Source of the DNA: Eubacteriales Family XIII. Incertae Sedis bacterium
GTDB lineage: Bacteria; Bacillota; Clostridia; Peptostreptococcales; Anaerovoracaceae
Length of the DNA: 21,824 bases
NCBI GenBank assembly: GCA_031290715.1
Contig: JAITNA010000191.1
Span: 1 to 21,824, forward strand
Direction: 5' to 3'
The notes under the pieces were generated by a model, which had not been told where the DNA came from, ran no database searches, and worked only from the letters and a program-made list of their open reading frames with translations. Every line of letters begins with the position of its first letter. The stretch's first letter is position 1. Of this stretch, positions 17,501 through 21,824 are shown piece after piece. A program made the position numbers and the translations under genes.

Positions 17501-17782
17501 GGCACTTTTGAAACAAGCCCGGAGGAACTCGACGTGGGTACGATCGTGGGCGAGGATTCTTTCTTCGAGCATGCCCGCGAGAACGGGTTTGATTACAAAG
17601 GCGGCGGTGATTGGACGCTGCCCAAGGGCGGCGGCAGTCCGGCGAGAACCGGGGACGATACCCCCATCTTCGCATGGATCGCGTTAATGGCCGGCGCGGC
17701 GATCTGTGTGACCCTGCTGATCCTCGCGTACTTATCACGCAGACGAAGAAACAGCACAGAGAAAGGGGGCGCCAACTCATGA
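8558..17782 (+). CDS. Giant repetitive surface adhesin: thioester domain, SpaA/CnaB- and DUF11-like modules, sorting-type tail
   Basis: The frame gives 3,074 residues from GTG 8558, but coding really runs back to the C-run at 8450. With the 8085-8450 part the protein would be about 3,232 residues. In order: a beta-domain, a Pro/Glu/Ala-rich linker (8810-8990), and a thioester domain (about 9000-9980) with Cys in YCFEPQ (codon 9191) and Gln in ATQLAVW (codon 9419), the pair that forms the covalent thioester for host attachment. Then five SpaA/CnaB-like modules (KSGxGAVGSVF, YTLYEVT) alternate with seven DUF11/isopeptide-type modules starting DAALRKW. Each DUF11-like module ends in an acidic DKDSTPDDNPDNDG-like linker. 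A distinct final domain (16560-17630) precedes GSPARTGDD, a membrane helix and RRRR, a degenerate sortase signal. The stop overlaps the next start in ATGA. No sortase gene is in the window. Confidence 0.9.
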   Translation: MSLNGQTIGSAVLVPVPETQSGDGYTQYRVQVTFAPDLAISDAGTFLITIDFSYSVPETENGTEQTWTIGENFMVKGRVNVPPEAAEPEAAEPETAADPKTSETEEPAPAPEEAAAAAEPEQTSAAQEPSAQGAGISPLAGEISPLATTVLYRTRSTKYHWNTSAPGLPPEYTGNSPDPGYGNGDSYANPTYPVHGTTVNYFYTTGKQALYCFEPQNPYINTGAGYDISQTPAGPWGQTLTQEQRDMLAYVLVFGERTYRGGTTNSTESDEVLSYENSGVMDNQIATQLAVWLIGLGYYDEVNGSAQARSYLNAMIPDNGAAGFAPTAAIAQKARQLLRDAMNSVSVPAFASGSYKMTQSGGTYTVTITDENKALYKNGAVTAMGASLLAKLTAAGLSGTINSNNTVTITGDPGGGTSTTGGTIISLMGNTVNLSKARLFFLTSVRSNGYYRQAMITIDTSNLDTSYYVQIRLYRDLAGTIRITKSGPGATAGSVFFVYRTGYTTSPLNIGGAAGVTVSAAGTVTIAEDLPVSQSYTIYEITPANYRPSTGGTAWALAAGTLPAAVTAKLAAMPAGSKVYSRTVTDLNSANPTTLNPVVAVSNDLHYDAALRKWISGVTRAGSAVTPTAGTNPTTFAQDQTRQAAEVNPNSTTYASPVWNVLPGDVVTYTIKLYNQCQEALSITNVSDYLPAGLIFNAADNPGWSASGSLSGGRTLLTYTPSAPIALPAWNGVATSNFPSAVISVKLTVDAGVSGQIDNFAEITGMQNSNGDQTIIDKDSTRDANPDNDGTVKDNEINENGAGGNDQDDHDVASINVPTADLRVNKTGPGAEGAVFFVYGPSGAGPLNGASGVTTYNPGYTTIAAGLTILPSAESYTIYEVTPAVVRPYNTDGTVWALIETASAPAAVQAAATAGKRVYSRTVTVADMGTVTINVINDYPFDAALRKWVSAVSRDGGAVAPKASSGSATLSADQALQDGAVKAGASGTASPVWEVLPGDFVTYTLKLYNQCKEDLYVTNVSDYLPAGLIFDADDNPGWTAAGSLPGGRTLLTYTPADDPAFAATASFVNQAIYLPSWGGGANDDYPSVSIQIKLTVADTVTGQIDNFAEITAMEDENGDDAIIDKDSTRDDNPDNDGPVKDNEINENGDGGNDQDDHDVASITVPTANVHISKSGDGAVGSVFYLYNNRTKALINTGGTAITAGNMADATIATGIAYGSYTLYEVTDVSFAPTGSGWTRVTLSTPNIPAEIAAILTADTGTNAKRVYAKTVTLDSQTAGTISIVNEGIYDAALRKWVTAVSRGGSAVAPKASSGSATLSEDQALQDGAVKAGENGTASPVWEVLPGDLVTYTLKLYNQCKEDLYITNVSDYLPAGLIFDADDNPGWTSAGPDSLSGGRTLLTYTPADDPAFAATASFSHQAIYLPAWGGGANDDYPSVSIQIKLTVADTVTGQIDNFAEISGMENEDGNPDIVDKDSTPDDNPDNDGPVKDNEINENGDGGNDEDDQDVASVTVPTADVRISKSGDGAVGSVFYLYNNRTKALINTGGTEITSGNMTGVTIAAGIAYGSYTLYEVTDVSFAPAGSGWTKVTLSTPNIPAGIAAILTADAGTNAKKIYAKTVTLDSQTAGTVSIVNEGIYDAALRKWVTKVNGSAVTDANGAATGEPGTPGAGSAVVSVLPFDLVTYNIRLYNQCKEDLYITNVSDYYVPAELQFVTEDEDGNPLNTGWANTGTSTSGKLTYAPQTPIHLPAWDGTGPYPYETIEVTMQVLDVVGLIDNFAEISGMENEDGNPDIVDKDSTPDDNPDNDGSPKDNEINENGKHNFEDDEDDHDVATIKVPEDDVAVIKSGEGAVGSVFFLYDNRTGLLKNAGGTNITFANANKEVSLAKGIAFGTYTLYEVTDVSYAPTDTVLWQSVALGALTAGQQAVIDKLTAENGTMRAFKRTVYVPLSSTPISTVVSVSNECVYDAALRKWVAAIEHGPGTDHAKTVTVDNSAEGPGADVPVVPPTVYIGDYVDFAIHVFNQCEEDVYITNISDYLPKELAFVSETGYNSGWTNKGGGLLTYKPADDIAFTSANPNYSIVGGGSDAAIHLPAWSGEEGDAYPGYTIHVILKVLPSAALAESIVNFAEITKMTNEDDIPVKDKDSTPDDNPDNDGPPKDNEIDEDGKDGNDEDDHDLAEVIPTFFDAALIKWIGSVDRPLNGNDANTINAYTSDTPEVVPVPVQNGDKITFNIDLFNQCENPLRITKITDFIPQGLTFSEADNLVGGKALWTANGNVLSYNGGAIAFDAWDGVSASSYPTARVQLVLRAKGLADQQIVTNIAEITEITDNPPGTEDENDFIVVEDIDSVPDADKSNDGFIDYVDYDGEEPEGTVKDNETEEHRRLPNEDGGYTYDTTQDEDDHDFARVITIVYDAALQKWVSAAEADDSENGGGWIYKPVFPPEETGLGGLPNAILNEEPLPPVRVYPGHFAEYTIRVINQGGYPLKTPEIVDYIPEWLEWADNGGVTAAEMNPGWSYTPGDLDGAKHQQIIRYDWSDLGLEAAGGPVFYPNPNDFPDYYTPAREITLSDGTTIYVDPENPNQEEWLALYSRTITIKLRVKEDVAGVSLIRNFAEISKLTDDEDTPVNDEDSTPDDKNDEDTPDDHDNDINNPDDEDDHDWADVNPEPIQISVQVDKDTIEVTAAMYESLPGKEEYHNVGKDDERYRYDINFRNTSNVSAEEMIITDPLENSAVDQVYLEELWTPVVWGDTDGYYDVLYQTNKTSASAKAPVSTRDDGDDSKAAYSNKGWKLWPLHDANGALAENISTTVRCHLYASDIKLAAGEYITAIRFNYGSVKVGFTSLNDVWDSLNPERRDLTTGEIANLPKADRAKLQLLNTEGGEGNLSALGWLKSVFAPASVKPLAGPGIGENSIDWKPQQGDAFYNAEAAAAQGLRPASYLVSSVRAFDNENIVSSARAQIAREGMTDFDQDAVLTQEIGTFETSPEELDVGTIVGEDSFFEHARENGFDYKGGGDWTLPKGGGSPARTGDDTPIFAWIALMAGAAICVTLLILAYLSRRRRNSTEKGGANS
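9992..16560 (+). repeat. Array of about 1-kb adhesin repeat modules
   Basis: DAALRKW-type module starts lie near 10379, 11381, 12425, 13475, 14459, 15118 and 15801. The first four spacings are about 1,002, 1,044, 1,050 and 984 bases; the last two modules lack the SpaA/CnaB-like half. The second and third units (11381-12047 and 12425-13100) and the CnaB-like halves at 12049 and 13102 are nearly identical at DNA level, including silent positions, which points to recent duplication or gene conversion. Confidence 0.85.
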
Positions 17783-19020
17783 GAAAGCAAAGAAACAACA
17801 GGCCGCGCACATTTTTGACAGTGTCGCTTGCCGCGCTATTCCTCTTCGCCGCGCCATCCGCGGTATTCGGCGCGGAAACGCCGACGCCGGGGACCGAACC
17901 CCCGAGCGCGAATGTCACGATGGAATATCGCTACACGCAGGGAGACACCGCGGCAATCCCGGAAACCATCACGCAGTTTGGCCGCAACTACGATCTGGTG
18001 TCACAGGAAGCCCCTGTGCTCGAGAGCAGCCTTCCGATCAACCGAACCTACACATATCGCTTCGACGGCGCGATCCTGCCGGAGGATCTCGCGGCGATCG
18101 AGCAGCTTCAGAATGTGGCCGTCACCCCTGTCGATTTGGTGTTTGAACGCGAGGTCGACAAGGCGTACACAGATTTTTATCCGAACAACGACGTCAAAAA
18201 ACTCCCGCAGTTCAAGGAGTTTGAAGTAACGTCGGGCATCACGGAGTCCGGGGTTGAAACAAGAGTGCTGGAGCTTGCGGGCGTGTCATACGAGGTCGCG
18301 GAGAAAGAGGACGGCTTGCCGACGCTCTACAAGGCCAACATGGTGTTCCGCGGCGTCGAAACCGGTAAAGAGGTCGGATATTATGTCGTCGATACGGTGT
18401 ACAGCACGGTACGGCAGGAGGGTTCGACGAATACCTACGTGATCGTCGCGACATATGAGCCGGTCGGCGATATTGTGCCGGCGGCATCGACGGAAACGGA
18501 AACGAATGTCGTCGAGGAAGTACCCCCGGTGCCGATACCGGAGGGTGAGTTCACGCCGAGCGAACAGGCGAAGCTTGACGACCAGACAGGGAATCCCTTT
18601 GTCGATATCGCAAACAACAATGTCCCGCTCGGCAACGGCAGCATTACGAGCGCGTGGAGCCTGCTCTCGCTCATCTTGGCCGTCATTGCGCTCGTGACGA
18701 CGGTTTTCACCATCGGCAGTGTCCTTCTCGGCCGGAGATATCGCAGGTCGATGGACGAGCTCGGCGCAGTCGACAAGGAGAACCGGCGTCAGAAAAACAG
18801 CTTCATTCTTGCCGTTCTTACCTGCGCTTTCGGCGTGTTGACCTTCCTCATCTGGCTTGTTCTGGACGACAGGAGTTTGCCGATGGTATGGTTCAACCGC
18901 TATACGGACCTCGTATTTGTGTTCTTCCTGCTCAACATCGTGCTGTTCATCGCGCGCAGAACGGCCATACACAAGATCGAGCAGGAACCCGATTCCTTGG
19001 AATCCGGAAACATCGCTTAA
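17779..19020 (+). CDS. Membrane protein translationally coupled to the adhesin, function unknown
   Basis: The 413-residue protein has a signal peptide (MRKQRNNRPR, then TFLTVSLAALFLFAAPSAVFGAE), an extracytoplasmic region of about 260 residues, and three C-terminal membrane helices (about 294-317, 340-362 and 378-394) separated by short charged loops. The exported part is acidic and beta-rich (VTMEYRYTQGDTA, YTYRFDGAILPEDL, VGYYVVDTVYSTVR), with a Pro/Glu-rich stretch before the first helix. I do not recognise a family. ATG 17779 overlaps the adhesin stop in ATGA and is preceded by GAAAGGGGG; a longer in-frame start at 17611 lies inside the adhesin gene and is unlikely. The coupling suggests it is made in proportion to the adhesin and helps its export, folding or anchoring, which is inference. 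Confidence 0.82.
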   Translation: MRKQRNNRPRTFLTVSLAALFLFAAPSAVFGAETPTPGTEPPSANVTMEYRYTQGDTAAIPETITQFGRNYDLVSQEAPVLESSLPINRTYTYRFDGAILPEDLAAIEQLQNVAVTPVDLVFEREVDKAYTDFYPNNDVKKLPQFKEFEVTSGITESGVETRVLELAGVSYEVAEKEDGLPTLYKANMVFRGVETGKEVGYYVVDTVYSTVRQEGSTNTYVIVATYEPVGDIVPAASTETETNVVEEVPPVPIPEGEFTPSEQAKLDDQTGNPFVDIANNNVPLGNGSITSAWSLLSLILAVIALVTTVFTIGSVLLGRRYRRSMDELGAVDKENRRQKNSFILAVLTCAFGVLTFLIWLVLDDRSLPMVWFNRYTDLVFVFFLLNIVLFIARRTAIHKIEQEPDSLESGNIA

Positions 19021-19030
19021 AAATTTGTCA

Positions 19031-19065
19031 TTCTTGGGGCCGCCGCTTGCGGCGGATCCCGAGAA
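19031..19065 (+). promoter_or_regulatory. GC-rich hairpin after the adhesin operon
   Basis: CCGCCGC (19040-19046), a TT loop, and GCGGCGG (19049-19055), extended by imperfect TTCTTGGG/CCCGAGAA pairing. No T-run follows. It lies just before the true terminator and may stabilise the 3' end. Confidence 0.55.
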
Positions 19066-19078
19066 TCCGGCGATCAGC

Positions 19079-19115
19079 AAGAAGCACGGGAATCGGTCCC
19101 CGTGCTTCTTTCTGT
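19079..19115 (+). terminator. Rho-independent terminator of the adhesin operon
   Basis: A perfect 12-bp stem AAGAAGCACGGG (19079-19090) with CCCGTGCTTCTT (19099-19110), an 8-base loop, and a T-rich tail (TTCTTTCTG) overlapping the 3' arm. It lies about 60 bases after the stop of the coupled membrane protein. Confidence 0.78.
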
Positions 19116-19121
19116 ATTTCC

Positions 19122-19150
19122 TTGCGGCAACGCACATCCGATGTTATAAT
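19122..19150 (+). promoter_or_regulatory. Extended -10 promoter of the 59-aa/GNAT gene pair
   Basis: TTGCGG (19122-19127), a 17-base spacer, and TATAAT (19145-19150) preceded by TGT (19142-19144), an extended -10 element. The start site would be near 19157, about 27 bases before ATG 19184. Confidence 0.8.
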
Positions 19151-19183
19151 CAAATCAAGAAGACTTGCGAAAGGAGGAACGTC

Positions 19184-19363
19184 ATGGCGACAGAAAGTAT
19201 AGGAAAAATCGTTCACATGGACAATGAGTTCGCAGATAGGTTCATTGCCGCGCAGGAGCGCGTCAGGACGAACCCGCAGAAGCCGCGCGAATTCAAAATC
19301 GAATGGGCGGATTCAAAGAAAATCACGGAAACACTGAAAAAGCAGTACGAGTATGAAAAGTGA
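19184..19363 (+). CDS. Small 59-residue protein, possible antitoxin-like partner of the GNAT protein
   Basis: ATG 19184 has AAGGAGG (19171-19177) 6 bases upstream and its own extended -10 promoter. The product is a charged 59-residue protein (MATESIGKIVHMDNEFADRF, then AAQERVRTNPQKPREFKIEW) with no signal peptide or membrane helix and a lysine-rich helical C terminus (KKITETLKKQYEYEK). The last 11 bases overlap the next gene, so the two are translated together. Small acidic/basic helical proteins overlapping a GNAT gene are typical of toxin-antitoxin operons, but I see no ribbon-helix-helix or HTH signature, so the antitoxin role is only a hypothesis. Confidence 0.75.
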   Translation: MATESIGKIVHMDNEFADRFIAAQERVRTNPQKPREFKIEWADSKKITETLKKQYEYEK

Positions 19364-19928
19364 TTTGAAACTTGAACCTTTATGTAAGCGCATTAAGGCC
19401 ACGCCCATAGAACTCCTCGGCAGGTTGATCGGGGAGTTTCATTGTGAGAGGGATTCCGATGTTGAGGGATTCCTGCACAACACAGCAATCAGAAATGAGC
19501 AGAAAGGGCATTCTCGGACGTTTCTGTATCTGTCCGAGGATTCGCGAGAAACGCATATCGCCGCTTTTTTCTCAATCGCCATAGCCGTGACTGATTTCAA
19601 CATCGTTTCAAAAAGCCGGAAAAAAAAGATATTGGACTATTCCACGCCGGGACGTAACAGCCACGACTATTTTGGCGGTCTGCTCGTGGCGCAACTCGCA
19701 AGGTCTGATATGTATGAGAATGAAGACATCAGCGGACAGGAACTCATCTGGACGGCTGAAAATATCATCGACAGCGGCAGGAAGTTTGTCGGCGGCAGCG
19801 TCATCTATCTCGACTGCAAAGAGCCGTTGATAGATTTCTACCTGAGTAATGGCTACGACCTCGTACACAAAGAGCAGTTTCCGAACGGCTACTTCAAGAT
19901 GTTCAAGGTCTTGCCGGAATTGTTTTGA
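19353..19928 (+). CDS. GNAT-like N-acetyltransferase, divergent
   Basis: The 191-residue protein has the outline of a GNAT enzyme of the kind paired with small upstream proteins: an N-terminal FHCERDSDVEGFLHNTA segment (like F-CG-EDLDxFL in relatives), the strand TFLYLSED, IAAFFSIAIA, then GGLLVAQLARS and the C-terminal DFYLSNGYDLV (like the usual FYxxxGF). The expected acetyl-CoA loop Q/RxxGxG/A is poor: the corresponding stretch reads NEDISGQELI. It may bind acetyl-CoA differently or have lost activity. ATG 19353 overlaps the 59-aa gene by 11 bases and has no strong ribosome binding site of its own, consistent with coupling. The target (protein, tRNA or small molecule) is unknown. Confidence 0.72.
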   Translation: MKSDLKLEPLCKRIKATPIELLGRLIGEFHCERDSDVEGFLHNTAIRNEQKGHSRTFLYLSEDSRETHIAAFFSIAIAVTDFNIVSKSRKKKILDYSTPGRNSHDYFGGLLVAQLARSDMYENEDISGQELIWTAENIIDSGRKFVGGSVIYLDCKEPLIDFYLSNGYDLVHKEQFPNGYFKMFKVLPELF

Positions 19929-19972
19929 TAAATGGCGGTGTGACGATTTTGGCGAAAGGATGGGCTGTTGTT

Positions 19973-21271
19973 ATGACCCCGCAGGGTGAAATGTTTGATG
20001 TCAAAGACGGCGTTTTGTATATCGAGGATGTGAGCGCCGTCGAACTGGCGGAGCGCTTCGGTACGCCGCTGTACGTATATTCAAGGGGGGCGATCGCGGC
20101 GCGCTGCCGCGAGATTCGCGAGGACTTTCTGGAACGGTGGCCGGGGCGCGCCGCCGCCGCCTACGCGGGCAAAGCCTTTCTGACCCCGGAGATGGCGCGT
20201 ATCATCGAGCGCGAGGGGCTCATGCTCGACGTCGTGTCCGGCGGCGAGTTTTTCACGGCGCTGAAAGCGGGCTTCCCCGCGGGACGTATCAAATTCCACG
20301 GAAATAACAAGACGAAAGCGGAGCTGGAAGAAGCAATCGGCCGCGGTGTGGGGCATATCGTCGTCGATGGGACGGACGAGCTGGATTTGATCGAGGAAAT
20401 CTGCGGCCGTCTTGGCAAGCGTCAGCCGGCGCTCTTCCGGATCGCGCCCGAGGTCGAGGCCGCTACGCACGATCATATCACGACGGGCAAGCGGGATTCC
20501 AAATTCGGCGTTCCGATGGACGAGCATATCCTCTATCCCCTCATCGGGCGGGCGATCGCGAGCGAAAGCGTTATTTTTGAGGGGTTGCACTTCCATATCG
20601 GCTCACAGCTTTTCGACAACGCGCCCTATCTGGAAGCGATGGAGCGCACCCTTGACGTCGTATTGGAAATCCATCGGCGCTTCGGCTCTGCGGTCCCGAT
20701 GATCGCCGTCGGCGGCGGTTTCGGCATCCGTTATACGGCGGGTGAGGAGCGCCGGCCCTATCTGTATTTTCTCGATCCGCTCATGCGGCAGGTCGAAACC
20801 TTTTGCGCGGCGCACGGACTGAAGGCGCCCGCGGTCGGCATTGAGCCCGGCCGCAGCATCGTCGGCGAAGCCGGCGTGACGCTGTACCGCGCCGGCGCGA
20901 TCAAGGACATCCCGGGCGCGGTCAAATACGTGTCTGTCGACGGCGGCATGAGCGACAACATCCGGCCCGCGCTCTACGGCGCCGAATACGAAGCGGTCAT
21001 TGCGAACAAGGCCGGACAGACCGCTTCGGACCGTGTGACCGTCTGTGGGAAACTCTGCGAAACCGGCGACCGTATCGTCGACGGAGCGCTGTTGGCGGAG
21101 GCCTCGCGCGGCGACGTCCTCTGCGTGTTCGCGACAGGAGCGTACTGCTATGCGATGGCGAGCAATTACAATAAAATTCCAAAGGCGGCGGTCGTGCTCG
21201 TGGACGGCGCGGATGCAAGCGTTATCGTTCGCCGTCAAAGCTATGAAGAAATGATCGCCTGCGAAATGTGA
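19973..21271 (+). CDS. lysA: Diaminopimelate decarboxylase (LysA)
   Basis: LysA removes CO2 from meso-diaminopimelate to give lysine, using PLP. The 432-residue protein shows AYAGKAF with the PLP lysine K67, LDVVSGGEFFTALKAG, HDHITTGKRDSKFGVP, GLHFHIGSQ, the phosphate-binding VGGGFGIRYT, EPGRSIVGEAG (291-301), DGGMSDNIRPALYGA, CGKLCETGD with catalytic C362, and GAYCYAMASNYNK. ATG 19973 is preferred because it gives a normal N terminus; AAAGGA is 12 bases upstream. TTG 19925 overlaps the GNAT stop and is a weaker alternative. It may be read through from the GNAT operon, since no terminator was seen between them. Confidence 0.93.
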   Translation: MTPQGEMFDVKDGVLYIEDVSAVELAERFGTPLYVYSRGAIAARCREIREDFLERWPGRAAAAYAGKAFLTPEMARIIEREGLMLDVVSGGEFFTALKAGFPAGRIKFHGNNKTKAELEEAIGRGVGHIVVDGTDELDLIEEICGRLGKRQPALFRIAPEVEAATHDHITTGKRDSKFGVPMDEHILYPLIGRAIASESVIFEGLHFHIGSQLFDNAPYLEAMERTLDVVLEIHRRFGSAVPMIAVGGGFGIRYTAGEERRPYLYFLDPLMRQVETFCAAHGLKAPAVGIEPGRSIVGEAGVTLYRAGAIKDIPGAVKYVSVDGGMSDNIRPALYGAEYEAVIANKAGQTASDRVTVCGKLCETGDRIVDGALLAEASRGDVLCVFATGAYCYAMASNYNKIPKAAVVLVDGADASVIVRRQSYEEMIACEM

Positions 21272-21288
21272 GAAAGGACTCGGCAGAA

Positions 21289-21824
21289 ATGGGCAGCAAG
21301 ACCAAAATCAAAAACAATAACGATAACGATAACAACGCGCTGGACCGTTTTCACGGCAGCGACGGCTATGTGATCACGGAGGAGCTGAAAAACGCGGTCA
21401 ACATCGCGATTGCGCTCGAAAAGCCGCTGCTCATCAAGGGGGAGCCGGGGACGGGCAAGACCATGCTCGCGCAGTCGATCGCGGACGCGCTGGGGCACGA
21501 TCTGATCATTTGGTCGATCAAATCCACGACGAAGGCGCAGGACGGGCTCTACGTCTACGACACGGTGCAGCGGCTCTACGACTCGCAATTCGGCGAGGGG
21601 GATGTGAAAGACATCGGCGGCTACATCAAGCCGGGCAAGCTCGGCGAGGCTTTCGGTGCGCGGCGGCAGGTCGTGCTGCTCATTGACGAGATCGACAAGG
21701 CGGATCTGGAATTTCCGAACGATCTGCTTTGGGAATTGGACCGCATGGAGTTTTATATCCCGGAAACGAAAGAAACGGTCCGCGCCGAAACGCGCCCCAT
21801 CGTCGTGATTACCTCCAACGCGGA
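21289..21824 (+). CDS. MoxR-family AAA+ ATPase (3' end cut by the window)
   Basis: The first 178 codons are visible. After a short Asn/Asp/Lys-rich start (KNNNDNDNN) comes a helix leading into Walker A GEPGTGKT (51-58), the MoxR-type WSIKSTTKAQDGLYVYD, YIKPGKLGEAF, Walker B VVLLIDEIDKAD (128-139), and the sensor-1 strand IVVITSNA at the cut. MoxR ATPases act as chaperones that insert metal ions or assemble complexes, usually beside a VWA-domain gene, which would lie downstream of this window. ATG 21289 has AAAGGA (21273-21278) about 10 bases upstream. It lies 17 bases after the lysA stop, so the two may be co-transcribed. Confidence 0.9.
   Translation, partial: MGSKTKIKNNNDNDNNALDRFHGSDGYVITEELKNAVNIAIALEKPLLIKGEPGTGKTMLAQSIADALGHDLIIWSIKSTTKAQDGLYVYDTVQRLYDSQFGEGDVKDIGGYIKPGKLGEAFGARRQVVLLIDEIDKADLEFPNDLLWELDRMEFYIPETKETVRAETRPIVVITSNA

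Overview
The window is from a moderately GC-rich Gram-positive bacterium, most likely a Clostridia-type Firmicute. The signs are AGGAGG-type ribosome binding sites, sigma-A promoters ending in TATAAT, a TsaB-RimI fusion, a BmrR-like MerR regulator, and a very large surface adhesin with a thioester domain and a C-terminal sorting-type tail. No rRNA, tRNA, CRISPR array, transposase or phage gene was seen. The species cannot be named from this sequence.

Left part (1-3172): the 3' end of an unrecognised membrane-protein gene, then a compact t6A tRNA-modification operon, tsaE - tsaB::rimI - tsaD, with overlapping start and stop codons. Positions 3217-4625 hold a MerR/GyrI-type regulator convergent with a proline-rich, repeat-containing secreted or membrane protein. 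The promoter of the latter has the long-spacer, dyad-containing shape of MerR-controlled promoters.

Positions 4626-4979 are non-coding and carry two nearly identical 34-35 bp inverted-repeat elements. The second lies just in front of a predicted P-loop ATPase with a C-terminal PD-(D/E)XK nuclease-like domain (4980-6395).

Centre (6462-19110) is the most interesting part and reads as a surface-protein locus. It has an ECF-type sigma factor with a membrane helix and an extracytoplasmic domain fused to its C terminus, a 400-bp regulatory gap with strong hairpins, a giant adhesin gene, and a translationally coupled membrane protein followed by a terminator. The adhesin gene would encode about 3,230 residues. 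In this sequence it is split into two frames at a run of 11 cytosines (8440-8450), close behind the signal-peptide region. That is either a homopolymer error or a phase-variation switch. The adhesin has a Cys-Gln thioester domain, five SpaA/CnaB-like modules interleaved with seven DUF11-like modules, acidic Asp/Asn linkers, and a degenerate sorting signal.

Right part (19122-21824): a strong extended -10 promoter drives a 59-residue protein overlapping a GNAT-like protein, a possible toxin-antitoxin-like pair. Then come diaminopimelate decarboxylase (lysA) and the 5' part of a MoxR-type AAA+ ATPase cut by the window end.
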